From the IMG/VR virus record IMGVR_UViG_3300044535_000835, positions 1 to 28,462 of that record: a stretch of 28,462 nucleotides of DNA, one strand, 5' to 3'. The DNA comes from a virus. Shown piece after piece: positions 1 to 8,707 of this stretch. The notes under the pieces are model-generated. The model did not search any database, was not told the origin of the DNA, and was given only the letters and a program-made list of their open reading frames with translations. The position numbers were made by a program, and so were the translations under genes. Position 1 is the stretch's first letter; the number at the start of each line of letters is the position of its first letter.

Positions 1-1
1 T

Positions 2-100
2 ACCGGCTCGGAGTCGCAAGGCTGGCAACAGCCGGATGAAGAAACAAGTTGCGACGGCATAATTTTCCTTTCGCAGAACCTCAAGTCCAACGACAACTAA
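2..100 (+). CDS. 3' end of an upstream gene (partial, tentative)
   Basis: An open frame enters from the left edge and stops at a TAA whose last base is the first base of an in-frame ATG of the terminase gene (TAATG overlap). That coupling is the main reason to prefer this frame. A second open frame also enters from the edge and stops at 60-62, with a short basic tail, and cannot be excluded. Only about 32 residues are visible, acidic and polar and ending in SNDN, so no function can be assigned. A small terminase or other packaging gene would be expected here by synteny, but that is inference. Confidence 0.4.
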   Translation, partial: TGSESQGWQQPDEETSCDGIIFLSQNLKSNDN

Positions 101-1794
101 TGCAAGGCCAAACTATGGCAGAGCAAGTGTCTGAGAATCCATTGATCGACCACAAGTACGGAATACGCTCGCCCGTCAAGATTCCTGATCTTGAACTAGA
201 GCTGTACGCTTTCCGAAATCGACTCCAACCAAACGAGGGTGGACTAGGCACTTTCGAACATTTTCAGAATGCGACGAAAATGCTCTGGCCGAAGATGAGT
301 TGGAACCCGTGGTTGGAAGCGCAAGTCGAAAGCCTCTGCGAGCATGACTACGTTGGATGGGCGGGATGCGGAGCGAGCGGAAAGACCTTCGGAGCAACGC
401 TTTTCGCGACAGTCTGGTGGTTGGCCAATCCTTCCAAGTCAACAGTCGTTCTGACATCGACGACCGCGAAGATGATCCGAAAGCGTATGTGGGCCAATCT
501 TCAGGATCTTGTTCGGAAATCGCGCGGATTCCCTGGTAACATGGTCGATTCGAAGATGGCGTTACAGGCTGTTAAAGGTGACGACCGGCATTCCATTTCA
601 GCTATCGCAGTCGCAGAAGGCAACACCTCGAAGGCAGTGGCCAACATTCAGGGTATTCACGCAGAACGGGTGATGGTCATCATCGACGAAGCGACGGATA
701 CGCCTGAAGCAGCGTTCGAGGCTTGCACGAACCTCTCCAAGGGTTGCCGCGAGTTTAAGATGCTCGTCATCGGGAATCCGGCATCAAAATTTGATCCGCA
801 CGGCAGATTCTGCACACCGGCAAAAGGGTGGCGCAGCGTCACGATTGAAGATCAGCATTGGCTGACGGAACGCGGCATGTGCCGACGCTTCGACGGCATG
901 AAGTCGCCGAACATCACCGAGGGGCGAACGAAATACCCATACCTCATCACCCAAGATCAGGTCTTGTCGGCAATGCGCCATGAGGGCGAACAGAGTCCTA
1001 CGTTCTGGAAGTACACACGCGGATTCTGGAGTCCTGACGGTATGGTTAAGACCGTGCTGTCCGAGTCGCTCATCGACACGCATTCGCCGAACAAGAAGCT
1101 CACGTTTACGACCAATGTCCAGATTGTCGCGGCTCTCGACCCCGGCTTCGGAGGTGATAGATGTATCCTTCGCTTTGCCAAAGTCGGCACCGCTAACGAT
1201 AAGCTGAGCATACTCTTTCAGGATATCATCCAGATATCACCCAACGCGCAGCTCACCGAGCCGGTCCATTACCAGATAGCCAATCGAGTTAAAGAGGAAT
1301 GCAACAAGCGAGGCGTTCCACCTGACAAGTTCGCTCTCGATTCAAGCGGTGAGGGTGGCGGTCTGGCGGACATTCTGACCAGAGAATGGGGTGTGGTTCA
1401 TCGCGTCGAGTTCGGCGGCTCTCCATCGACCATTCCGGTTAGCGACGAGGATAGTAGGCCATGCAATGAGGCATACGACCGCAAGGTGACGGAACTCTGG
1501 TTCTCGATGCGTAAATGGGTCGTCGAGGAGCGAGTCGGCGGCATGGACATTGAGACGTTGCAAGAGTTCTGTGCGCGAATGTTCGACGATGGGAAGCGAA
1601 AGATATCCGTCGAATCGAAGACCGTGATGAAGCAAAGGACCGGCAAATCGCCTGACTTGGCCGATGCTGCTGTTGTCTTGCTTGATCTGGTGCGTAAAAC
1701 CGCCTCATTTGAACCGCGAGCAACAAAAGCTGACAAGGTATGGGAAAAGCTGGTGAGGGACGCAGACTCCATTTACTACGACGGGGACGTATGA
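100..1794 (+). CDS. terL: terminase large subunit (packaging ATPase/nuclease)
   Basis: DNA-packaging motor subunit: the ATPase domain drives DNA into the prohead and the nuclease cuts concatemers. A Walker A-type loop GCGASGKT lies at 364-387, and a hydrophobic strand ending IIDEATD (about residues 194-200 from this start) is Walker B plus the catalytic Glu. The C-terminal half has the acidic pattern of the RNase H-like nuclease: ALDPGFGGD near residue 345, ALDSSGEGG near 412, and a later SPDLADAAVVLL. About 564 aa is usual for the family. The start is uncertain: ATG100 overlaps the upstream stop; ATG115 and an upstream TTG at 49 are also in frame, and none has a good SD. The stop overlaps the next start as ATGA. 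Family identity is strong; the subgroup is not resolved. Confidence 0.95.
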   Translation: MQGQTMAEQVSENPLIDHKYGIRSPVKIPDLELELYAFRNRLQPNEGGLGTFEHFQNATKMLWPKMSWNPWLEAQVESLCEHDYVGWAGCGASGKTFGATLFATVWWLANPSKSTVVLTSTTAKMIRKRMWANLQDLVRKSRGFPGNMVDSKMALQAVKGDDRHSISAIAVAEGNTSKAVANIQGIHAERVMVIIDEATDTPEAAFEACTNLSKGCREFKMLVIGNPASKFDPHGRFCTPAKGWRSVTIEDQHWLTERGMCRRFDGMKSPNITEGRTKYPYLITQDQVLSAMRHEGEQSPTFWKYTRGFWSPDGMVKTVLSESLIDTHSPNKKLTFTTNVQIVAALDPGFGGDRCILRFAKVGTANDKLSILFQDIIQISPNAQLTEPVHYQIANRVKEECNKRGVPPDKFALDSSGEGGGLADILTREWGVVHRVEFGGSPSTIPVSDEDSRPCNEAYDRKVTELWFSMRKWVVEERVGGMDIETLQEFCARMFDDGKRKISVESKTVMKQRTGKSPDLADAAVVLLDLVRKTASFEPRATKADKVWEKLVRDADSIYYDGDV

Positions 1795-2411
1795 GCGGCT
1801 ACAAGATCCTCAATGAACACAATGTCATTCCCGGCGGATGGAACTACCGCGTTCCTGAAACCGGCATCGAGATACCCGCCGGTTCATTGCCGCAGCTCCG
1901 CGAGTTCGTCCGCAACCATTACGCGGCCAACGCAGTCAAGGTTCCCACCAACCTCGACATCTTAATCACCGAGTATCAGTGTCGTAACGGTGCCGACTGC
2001 TCTTACGACGAAGTTGAGATTCCCAGGCCAAAAGGTTTGAAATCTCTTCAGATCGGAGACGTTATCCGTTTCAGCATGAGCCTGATTCATGGGCTGACCG
2101 TTGGCGGTGGCAAAGTGGATCAGGAGGAAGCGATTCGAAGAGCGAGCATTTGCGCCGGATGTCAGTTCAATCGGAAACCACTCGGATGCACCGGATGCAA
2201 CGCTCGCGTCCTCAAGGAGGCTGTCAGGACACTTTCTCAACACGGGACAACGCCACTAGACGACCAGCTTCAAAGCTGTGAATTTTGTGGTTGCTTCATC
2301 AGAAGCATGGTGTGGTTTCCCATTGAAACGCTCCATAAATTTACGGACGCTACAGAGAACGCAAACTTGCCAGCTCACTGCTGGAAAAAACGACCATGTA
2401 CGGAAACCTAG
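1791..2411 (+). CDS. Cys-rich phage protein, putative zinc binding
   Basis: A 206-aa protein of unrecognised family. Eleven cysteines are clustered: C64/C70, C121/C124, C133/C136, C163/C166/C168, and C197/C203. The CAGC...CTGC pair and the CEFCGC motif look like zinc ribbons or knuckles. The start is the ATG overlapping the terminase stop (ATGA), not the in-frame ATG at 1740 inside the terminase gene. The 3' end overlaps the portal start by 16 bp. Its place between the terminase and portal genes suggests a packaging or assembly accessory role, but that is inference. There is no signal peptide or membrane segment. Confidence 0.8.
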   Translation: MSGYKILNEHNVIPGGWNYRVPETGIEIPAGSLPQLREFVRNHYAANAVKVPTNLDILITEYQCRNGADCSYDEVEIPRPKGLKSLQIGDVIRFSMSLIHGLTVGGGKVDQEEAIRRASICAGCQFNRKPLGCTGCNARVLKEAVRTLSQHGTTPLDDQLQSCEFCGCFIRSMVWFPIETLHKFTDATENANLPAHCWKKRPCTET

Positions 2412-4645
2412 CCCAACTGCCGCTCGAAACCATTAACGAGGAGGGTAAAGCTCCCGAAACTCGTATTGCCGACGCGGCATCGGCTCGCGAGATATTCCAA
2501 AAGCTCATCATGGCCGACGAGCTGCGGAACAGCACCCGCGCAAAGCTCCGTGGTCTTGTTGACGGCAATCCTCCGTACAATCCGGCAGAGCTTCGTCGTA
2601 ACAACCAAGCGTTCCGTACCAACGTCAACTTCCGCGAGTCGGAAGCGTTCCTCACGTTGGCCATGTCAGCCTTCTACGATGTGTTCGCTGAGGTTCCTAC
2701 CTACGCCAACATTCGCACCGCTTACGGCAACGACATGGATAAGCGGGAGGAGTGGTCGAAGATTATCACCGAGGAGTTCGACCGTCTCCAGAAGCTGGAC
2801 AAGGACTTCGACTACATTATGCAGCTCTCGCAGCGTGAGATGGTCCTCATTGGCGATGGTCCGCTGATCTTTGAAGACGGCTCCAACTGGCGGTGCAAGG
2901 CCATCATGGCGACGGATCTTCTCGTCCCCGATGGCACAAAGTCCAATGTCAGCGATTGGAAGGTAGCCTGCGTCCGCACTCGCATGGGCGTCGATGACTT
3001 GTTCGAGAAGATCCAAGACGAGCAGGCGGCGACTGCTGCCGGCTGGAACGTAGATTACGTTCGCCAGCGTATCCGCGCTGCGATGCCTGAGCCGTACCGT
3101 TCCGGCGTTCAGTACGATTGGGAGTTCTTCCAACGCCAGCTTCGCTCGAACGACATCACGTTCTCTGCACGGTCAGAGGTCGTGCTGATGTCCCACATCT
3201 TCTACAAGGAGTTCGATGGTCAGATCAGCCATGCCATCATCGATGAGCGGGACAGCGAGAACTTCATGTACCGGAAGCTGCGCCGTTACAAGCGGTGGGA
3301 GCAGATCATTCATCCGATGTATTACGACCGTGGTGATGGCGAGCATCACGGTGTGAAGGGTCTTGGCATCAAGATGCTTCAGGCGATGGAGCTGAAGAAC
3401 AGGCTCCGCTGCTCGATGGTGGACAGCGCATTCGCTCGCACCCAGATTCTCTTCCGCCCCCTTAACCCGAACGCTCTCAGCAAGACGAGCGTCGTTCAGC
3501 AAGGACCGTATGCCATTCTCCCGCCAGACTACGAAGTCATTCAGCAGAACATTGCTGGCGTTCTGGACGCTCCTATGGCGGTCAACGCGGACCTTGAGAA
3601 TGTTCTTCAAGGCAATCTCTCTCAGTATCGCCAATCGCTCAACAAACCGGCTGGCAACCCACGAACTGCGACTGAAATCCAGGCCATCGTGGCACAGCAG
3701 TCAGCAATCGGTAAGACGCAGCTCAGCCGGTATTACAACCAGCTCGATTCCTTCTTCGAAGAGCGGTACAACCGAGCCTCCAATCCCAACCTGAACCCGA
3801 TTACGAAGTCGGATAAGGACGCGATTGAGTTCCAGCGTCGTTGCGCCGAACGCGGCGTTCCGGTTCAAGCCATGCTGGACATCGACTTCGTGGAAGCGAC
3901 TCGCACGGTCGGCCAAGGTTCTCAGTTCGCGAAGCAGCAGCTCCTTGGTTCTCTGCTCGGACTTCTTGGTTCTCTGCCAGAGGGTGGCAAAGTCAGCCTC
4001 TTGCGCGACTACATCGCCGCTCAGGTTGGCCAACAAATGGTTGATCGGTATCTGCCGACTCAGATCCAGTCTTCGCGAATTCAGGATCAGACCGCGCTGG
4101 CTGTTCTGGAGCATTCGTCGCTGCGCCAGGGCAACATGGCAATCGTCACGGACACGCAGAATCAAATCGTTCACATCGACACGCATCTTGCGGCGGCGAA
4201 CGAAGCTGCTTCCTCGATCCAGCAGGGCGGTAATCCGCAGGAGATTATGCTCTTCCTGCAAGGTATCGGTCAGCACGTTCAGGATCATCTGGCTCGTCTC
4301 TCCACCGATCCTACTCGTCGTCCTCAAGTTGATGCTTACGCTCAGCAGCTCCAGATGCTTGTTCAGACTGTTGAGCAGCTTGGTCAGCTATTGGCCGAAC
4401 AGCAGCAGGCGATGGCGCAGCAGCAGCAAGCGATGGCTATCCAGCAGGGTGTCGATCCGAAGACTGCAGTGATGAATGCGGAGGTTCAGGCGAAAATCGC
4501 TCGCCAGAATGCCGAGACTATGGCCAACATTCAGCGTCAGAACACGAAGGCGATGGCTGATCTGTCACGCCGGAATGCCAAGACAACCGCTGATATTCAG
4601 CGAGCGAATGCAACTGCCGAGTCCAACTTGGCGCGTCAGGGATAA
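2396..4645 (+). CDS. portal (head-tail connector) protein
   Basis: At 749 aa it is in the size class of the P22 portal and long podovirus portals. The portal is the dodecameric ring at one capsid vertex through which DNA passes and on which the terminase docks. Support comes from its place just after the terminase and ahead of the scaffold, an alpha/beta body, and the segment PRTATEIQAIVAQQ near residue 423, which resembles the TATEV(Q/R) motif of podovirus connectors. The C-terminus has a Gln/Ala-rich stretch (about 660-690), then five 11-residue repeats (693-747), consistent with a long helical barrel. It overlaps the Cys-rich gene upstream; the next gene starts 5 bp after its stop. Confidence 0.85.
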   Translation: MYGNLAQLPLETINEEGKAPETRIADAASAREIFQKLIMADELRNSTRAKLRGLVDGNPPYNPAELRRNNQAFRTNVNFRESEAFLTLAMSAFYDVFAEVPTYANIRTAYGNDMDKREEWSKIITEEFDRLQKLDKDFDYIMQLSQREMVLIGDGPLIFEDGSNWRCKAIMATDLLVPDGTKSNVSDWKVACVRTRMGVDDLFEKIQDEQAATAAGWNVDYVRQRIRAAMPEPYRSGVQYDWEFFQRQLRSNDITFSARSEVVLMSHIFYKEFDGQISHAIIDERDSENFMYRKLRRYKRWEQIIHPMYYDRGDGEHHGVKGLGIKMLQAMELKNRLRCSMVDSAFARTQILFRPLNPNALSKTSVVQQGPYAILPPDYEVIQQNIAGVLDAPMAVNADLENVLQGNLSQYRQSLNKPAGNPRTATEIQAIVAQQSAIGKTQLSRYYNQLDSFFEERYNRASNPNLNPITKSDKDAIEFQRRCAERGVPVQAMLDIDFVEATRTVGQGSQFAKQQLLGSLLGLLGSLPEGGKVSLLRDYIAAQVGQQMVDRYLPTQIQSSRIQDQTALAVLEHSSLRQGNMAIVTDTQNQIVHIDTHLAAANEAASSIQQGGNPQEIMLFLQGIGQHVQDHLARLSTDPTRRPQVDAYAQQLQMLVQTVEQLGQLLAEQQQAMAQQQQAMAIQQGVDPKTAVMNAEVQAKIARQNAETMANIQRQNTKAMADLSRRNAKTTADIQRANATAESNLARQG

Positions 4646-4650
4646 GAATT

Positions 4651-5268
4651 ATGGGAAACGAAGAAAACATCGTTCAATTCATCGCCGACAACTTCCCGAA
4701 GATGGGCGGTTGGTGCGATCCGAAAAAAGGTTTGGAAATCGCCAAACTTGTTCTCGAAACGAAACCGCAGCGCATCGCTGAAGTTGGTGTTTTCGAAGGC
4801 AAGTCCACGCTCGCACTCGCCCAAGCCTGCAAGCTGAACGGAAGCGGAACCGTCTACGCTATCGATTCTTGGAAAAAAGAGGACTGCATCGACGACGAGA
4901 CGAATGCCAATCAGGAGTGGTGGGCGACACTCGATCTGGACAAGCATTACGAATCTTTCGTTGGTCATTGCGTTCGCGCGCAGGTCGTAAAGCAGATTCA
5001 GTTCTGCCGCATGTCCTCATGGGATGCGTCGCGATTTCTGCCCGACATGGACATGGTTCACATCGACGCCAATCACGCCGAATGGCCGTCTACGAGCGAT
5101 GTCGTCAACTGGCTTCCAAAGCTCAAGGTTGGCGGATATCTGGTCATGGACGATGTGAACTGGGAATCGACCCAGACTGCTCTCAAGTTCGTCCTGAAAC
5201 GCTGCGAATTTGTTTCGCGATTTGATCTGAGCGAGAGCGTTTTTGCTATCTATCGAAAACTGAAATAA
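4651..5268 (+). CDS. class I SAM-dependent methyltransferase
   Basis: A 205-aa Rossmann-fold methyltransferase. Motif I is EVGVFEGKST (residues 44-53), followed by the acidic strand AIDSW (70-74), MVHIDANH (135-142) and GGYLVMDDV (161-169). The order matches small Methyltransf_24-type enzymes often found in polysaccharide and glycan clusters. The acceptor is unknown. An AGGGATAAG stretch just upstream gives a plausible SD. It is the first of five consecutive glycan-type genes inserted between portal and scaffold, so its substrate may be a sugar, or a protein or base carrying one. The enzyme class is sure; the substrate is inference. Confidence 0.8.
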   Translation: MGNEENIVQFIADNFPKMGGWCDPKKGLEIAKLVLETKPQRIAEVGVFEGKSTLALAQACKLNGSGTVYAIDSWKKEDCIDDETNANQEWWATLDLDKHYESFVGHCVRAQVVKQIQFCRMSSWDASRFLPDMDMVHIDANHAEWPSTSDVVNWLPKLKVGGYLVMDDVNWESTQTALKFVLKRCEFVSRFDLSESVFAIYRKLK

Positions 5269-5272
5269 CCCC

Positions 5273-5875
5273 GTGCAAACGGTCGTTATCACGATGCGAG
5301 GCAGTTCTCGCATCCCGCGCCTACAAAGAAACCTTGATTCCGCTGGAGTCACGGACTACCGCATTTTCTATGGCCTGAACGGCGCGAAGTCTGGCCTGAA
5401 AGCGAGCATTCCGTACGAGATAGATGCCCCCGGCTCAGGCTACCTCATCTGCTCCAAGCACGTTGGATGCAGCATGTCCCATTGGATGCTGTGGAACGCG
5501 CTGGATTTCGATCCTTCCACGCCGGACATGGTGATGGTTCTAGAGGACGACATCCTATTCCGTCCGCATTGGCGCGAAACAATCGAACGTGCGCTGACAA
5601 AGCTGCCTGAGGATTGGGACATTCTCTATCCCGGCTCCTGTTGCGCGCATGGAAAGCTCTCACGCGAGCTGGATTCAAACCTTTTCGAAGGAATGCCACT
5701 TTGCACTCACTGCTACATCGTCCGCAAGAAGGCTCTCAAGACTCTCATCGAGACGAACGAAGAGGTCTTCGCTCCAATCGATTTGCAGATGTACTTCAAG
5801 AGCCGCCAGCATCTGAAATGCTTCACAATTTTTCCGCGAGTTGCCGATCAAGAAGACTGTCCTTTGGCCGACTAA
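5273..5875 (+). CDS. GT25-like glycosyltransferase (first copy)
   Basis: A 200-aa protein resembling family 25 (LPS biosynthesis type) glycosyltransferases, which are GT-A-fold enzymes using nucleotide sugars. An N-terminal strand with basic residues is followed by a conserved SHW (69-71) and the acidic metal-site motif LEDDI (90-94). Further on are LPEDWD, YPGSCCA, CTHCYIV and PIDLQM. A GTG start is used, 5 bp after the methyltransferase stop. The later half matches the second glycosyltransferase downstream block by block, so the two are paralogs. Donor and acceptor are unknown. Confidence 0.8.
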   Translation: MQTVVITMRGSSRIPRLQRNLDSAGVTDYRIFYGLNGAKSGLKASIPYEIDAPGSGYLICSKHVGCSMSHWMLWNALDFDPSTPDMVMVLEDDILFRPHWRETIERALTKLPEDWDILYPGSCCAHGKLSRELDSNLFEGMPLCTHCYIVRKKALKTLIETNEEVFAPIDLQMYFKSRQHLKCFTIFPRVADQEDCPLAD

Positions 5876-5879
5876 AATT

Positions 5880-6470
5880 ATGGGTTCACCTTTCAATGGA
5901 GACACGTTCATCGAGCAGGAGTTTCTTTACCTCAAAGAACGCTTCGAGCTGACGACCGCTGTCGAAACCGGCACTCACGAAGCGGACACCACCGTTTGGT
6001 TGGCCAAGAACTTCCTCAAGACTGTTTCGTGCGAGCTGAACCATGATCTGGTTGAGAAGGCTAAGGAGAAGTTCAAGCGCGAGAATGTCTACGTCGAGAT
6101 GTTCGAGGGCAGCAGTGATGCCTGCATGAACTGGTTCATTCCGCATCACGGAATTGGACACGACACGATCTTCTTTCTCGACGCTCACTGGAACGACTAC
6201 CTGCCGCTGCTCGAAGAGCTTGAGGCAATTAATCGCTACGACCTGCATCCAGTTATCGCCATCCACGACTTCAAGGAACCGACCGGACAGCTTGGCTACG
6301 ACAGCTACAACGGCCACGACATCTGTCTCGGCTACATCAAGGACAAGCTGGACGCAATTTACCGCGCCAAGACGTTGACGCAGAAGTACGGCTACAGCTT
6401 CTACTACAACCACCCCAGCCGCTCTACCGGCGCGCGTCGCGGCATCATCTACATCCTCCCGAACCGATGA
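5880..6470 (+). CDS. class I SAM-dependent methyltransferase-like protein
   Basis: A 196-aa protein with a Rossmann-like order: AVETGTHEADTT (27-38) as motif I, CELN (51-54) ending the second strand, FFLDAHW (98-104), then a late IAIHDF strand. The pattern fits a SAM-dependent methyltransferase but differs from the first methyltransferase in this cassette, so it is not a simple duplicate. The ATG at 5880 follows the GT25 stop by 4 bp; an in-frame ATG at 5841 inside that gene is less likely. The stop overlaps the next start (ATGA). The substrate is unknown; alternation with the glycosyltransferases implies a shared pathway. Confidence 0.7.
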   Translation: MGSPFNGDTFIEQEFLYLKERFELTTAVETGTHEADTTVWLAKNFLKTVSCELNHDLVEKAKEKFKRENVYVEMFEGSSDACMNWFIPHHGIGHDTIFFLDAHWNDYLPLLEELEAINRYDLHPVIAIHDFKEPTGQLGYDSYNGHDICLGYIKDKLDAIYRAKTLTQKYGYSFYYNHPSRSTGARRGIIYILPNR

Positions 6471-7096
6471 AACTACAGCTCGAAAAGACGCCGTGCTTCA
6501 TCGTCTCGAAGCCTGAGAGCGAGAAGGAGCGACGCTGCATTCGCTACATGAAGTCATTCGGAATCGATGCGGTTCCGATGTACGGATTCAGGGCTGAGAA
6601 CTGCGGCATATCGACCGATTACTACCACACACGCGAGAAGGAGAAGGCGAAAGTCAAAACAATCGTCGCCGGACTCAGCCATTTCTCTGTCTGGTCGGCC
6701 ATCAAGTGGATGGTTGAGTCGAAGATAACCGATCATCGCACATTCCTCATCGTCGAGGATGACGTTGAGTTCACATGCTCCGACTGGAAGGCAAAGCTGG
6801 CCGACAATCTGGACTATCTCCCGAGCGATTGGCATGTCGTCTACATCGGAAGCTGCTGCGCCGACCCGATTGAAGACCACGGCTACATCGCGTCGAACCT
6901 TTACAAGCTCGTTCGCGGCATGTGTACGCATGCTTACCTTGTAAATTACGAAGGTGTCTGCAAACTCCTCGAAACGAACCAGAAGGTTTGGGGTCCAATC
7001 GACATCCAGATGCTGGTCGATTCGATGCCTAGGATGAACTTTTACGGGATTCTTCCGAGGCTCGCGACGCAGGAGAACACAAAATTGTATCCATAA
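6467..7096 (+). CDS. GT25-like glycosyltransferase (second copy)
   Basis: A 209-aa paralog of the glycosyltransferase two genes upstream. Shared blocks are GLSHFSVW (69-76; compare CSMSHWMLW), VEDDV (96-100; compare LEDDI), LPSDW, YIGSCCA, MCTHAYLV, LLETN, PIDIQM and PRLATQE. The acidic VEDD motif probably binds the metal and nucleotide sugar. It starts by ATGA overlap with the methyltransferase and ends by TAATG overlap with the beta-propeller gene, so translation is coupled. It is probably a cytoplasmic enzyme acting on an intermediate made by its neighbours; the sugar is unknown. Confidence 0.8.
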   Translation: MKLQLEKTPCFIVSKPESEKERRCIRYMKSFGIDAVPMYGFRAENCGISTDYYHTREKEKAKVKTIVAGLSHFSVWSAIKWMVESKITDHRTFLIVEDDVEFTCSDWKAKLADNLDYLPSDWHVVYIGSCCADPIEDHGYIASNLYKLVRGMCTHAYLVNYEGVCKLLETNQKVWGPIDIQMLVDSMPRMNFYGILPRLATQENTKLYP

Positions 7097-8439
7097 TGAA
7101 AGACATCATCCGAGAACTGTCTCTTAAAGCTCTCAAACGATTTGCAAATGGCGGTGATGGTCAGGCCGATTTGCTGATGCAGATCGAGGATTTGCAGAAG
7201 ACACTTGAGATTCGAACCAAAGAACACGAGGAGCATCTGACCGAGGTCCGCGAGGAGCGCGATCATTGGCTTGCTCTCTACGACGAAATCAAATTCGCAG
7301 CCGAGTTTCTAATGAGCTACGCAAAAAACGACGTACCCAAGCTGGCCGAACAATGCGACTGGGAGGTTGGTAAAATCACGCTTCCTGAGGAGGTTGGAAC
7401 CTACTATTTCAACCCTGCAATCGTTCAGGAACCGAGCGGTCAGATCCTTCTTTTCGCCCGACGTTGCCGCAATAAGCGCGAGAAGGATGAGGACGTTTAC
7501 CTTGAGAAGAACGACATCGTTGTCTTCGAGCTGACCAAGGATCTTGGGGCCATCAAAAAAGCGTTGATCAACCTCACCTCGCACATTCCAGGCGAGCAGT
7601 TCGAAGATCCGCGAGTGGTCAAGTTCGGCGACAAGTACGGACTAAGCTGCTGCACATTTGTGCCGTTCAAGAGTTACGCGCATCAGGCGATGTTCGTCTT
7701 GGACAAGCAGTTCCTGAACGTCGCCCGATTCGACCCGATCTACGGCAACAACTACGCGCAGGCGATGGTGAACGATGGCCATGAGAAGAACTGGCTCTAC
7801 TTCGTCCACGATAACACGCCACACATGGTGTATTCGGCCAATCCTCATGTCGTAGTGCGCCTTAATGGGCGTCTTGAGAAGGAAGCGGAGTACGTCACCG
7901 ACGAGTTCAATCCGCTCTGGAAATTTGGCGAGGTGCGCGGCGGCTCCAACCCCATTCTGGTCGATGGCTTGTACTGGACCTTCTTCCACAGCTCATTGCC
8001 GTGGATCAACAAGAAGCGTCGCTACTACATGGGTGCGTACGCCTTCGAGTCTAAGGCTCCGTTCCGCATCGTCCGCATGACGACGCTGCCGCTTCTCACC
8101 GGCACGAATCAGCAGGACTGGTGGCCGGGATTGCCTGCTGTCGTATTCCCGTGCGGAGCGTTCTACGACAGCGCGAAGAGTCATTTTGTCGTCTCGTACG
8201 GCATCAACGACGTTGATTGCGGATACATCAAGCTGCCATTGGCCGACATGCTGGAGGTGACAAAGGTGATTCGACCTAAACGCGATGTCGTCACGCTTGA
8301 GAAACCGATCAAGCTAGACGAGGTTCTCGACCCGATTCCGCAGAGGCATAAACTGAAACGAAACAAGAAGACAAAGTATGATAAATTGGCTGAAAGGCTC
8401 AACGAAGACCCAGAAATCGGACCTGAAGAATCTGCCTGA
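7096..8439 (+). CDS. five-bladed beta-propeller, GH130/GH43-like
   Basis: A 447-aa protein. Residues 1-80 are helical and probably coiled coil; the rest is rich in beta strands with aromatic and acidic loops. Motifs recall glycoside phosphorylases and hydrolases of the GH130/GH43/GH32 propeller group: YYFNPAIV (103-110), FEDPRVV (169-175), GGSNPIL (282-288), and a late FPCGAFYD with SYGINDVDCGYIKL, resembling the closing blade of GH130 mannosyl phosphorylases. The role could be phosphorolysis, hydrolysis or only glycan binding. The basic C-terminal tail is likely disordered. It overlaps the GT25 gene upstream. The fold is fairly secure; activity is inference. Confidence 0.65.
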   Translation: MKDIIRELSLKALKRFANGGDGQADLLMQIEDLQKTLEIRTKEHEEHLTEVREERDHWLALYDEIKFAAEFLMSYAKNDVPKLAEQCDWEVGKITLPEEVGTYYFNPAIVQEPSGQILLFARRCRNKREKDEDVYLEKNDIVVFELTKDLGAIKKALINLTSHIPGEQFEDPRVVKFGDKYGLSCCTFVPFKSYAHQAMFVLDKQFLNVARFDPIYGNNYAQAMVNDGHEKNWLYFVHDNTPHMVYSANPHVVVRLNGRLEKEAEYVTDEFNPLWKFGEVRGGSNPILVDGLYWTFFHSSLPWINKKRRYYMGAYAFESKAPFRIVRMTTLPLLTGTNQQDWWPGLPAVVFPCGAFYDSAKSHFVVSYGINDVDCGYIKLPLADMLEVTKVIRPKRDVVTLEKPIKLDEVLDPIPQRHKLKRNKKTKYDKLAERLNEDPEIGPEESA

Positions 8440-8446
8440 GGTAAAT

Positions 8447-8701
8447 ATGGCGGAGTGGATGACCAGCGGTGAGAGTGCCGAATTCTCTAAGCTGTTGCAG
8501 ACTCCGCTCTTACGCATGGCAATCCGTATCGTCGCTGAATCCATGCCGGTGCCAATGCCGTCTCATGGAGCGAAGGAATCAGACATTATTTTCGCTGCCG
8601 GTGTAACCGCTGGCTACGCGCATTGTCTTGAAAACCTTCGAAAATTGTCGGTGAATGAAACAACTAAGGAACCTGAAGCAACCTTCGAAAAACAATATTA
8701 A
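8447..8701 (+). CDS. small phage protein of unknown function
   Basis: An 84-aa protein of no recognised family. It is mostly helical, with a central AMPVPMP-like turn and a gly/ala-rich helix. The ATG at 8447 is preceded by TGAGGTAAAT, a good SD at normal spacing, and starts 7 bp after the propeller stop; that favours it over an in-frame ATG at 8378 inside the propeller gene, which lacks an SD. It lies directly upstream of the scaffold, a common position for small assembly proteins, but no function is claimed. Confidence 0.65.
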   Translation: MAEWMTSGESAEFSKLLQTPLLRMAIRIVAESMPVPMPSHGAKESDIIFAAGVTAGYAHCLENLRKLSVNETTKEPEATFEKQY

Positions 8702-8707
8702 CAAATT

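Noticed and set aside
49-99. Upstream TTG start for the large terminase
   Set aside because: No SD, a rare start codon, and an ATG at 100 overlaps an upstream stop in TAATG fashion.
8378-8446. Earlier ATG for the small gene before the scaffold
   Set aside because: It lies inside the propeller gene without SD; the ATG at 8447 has TGAGGT at proper distance.
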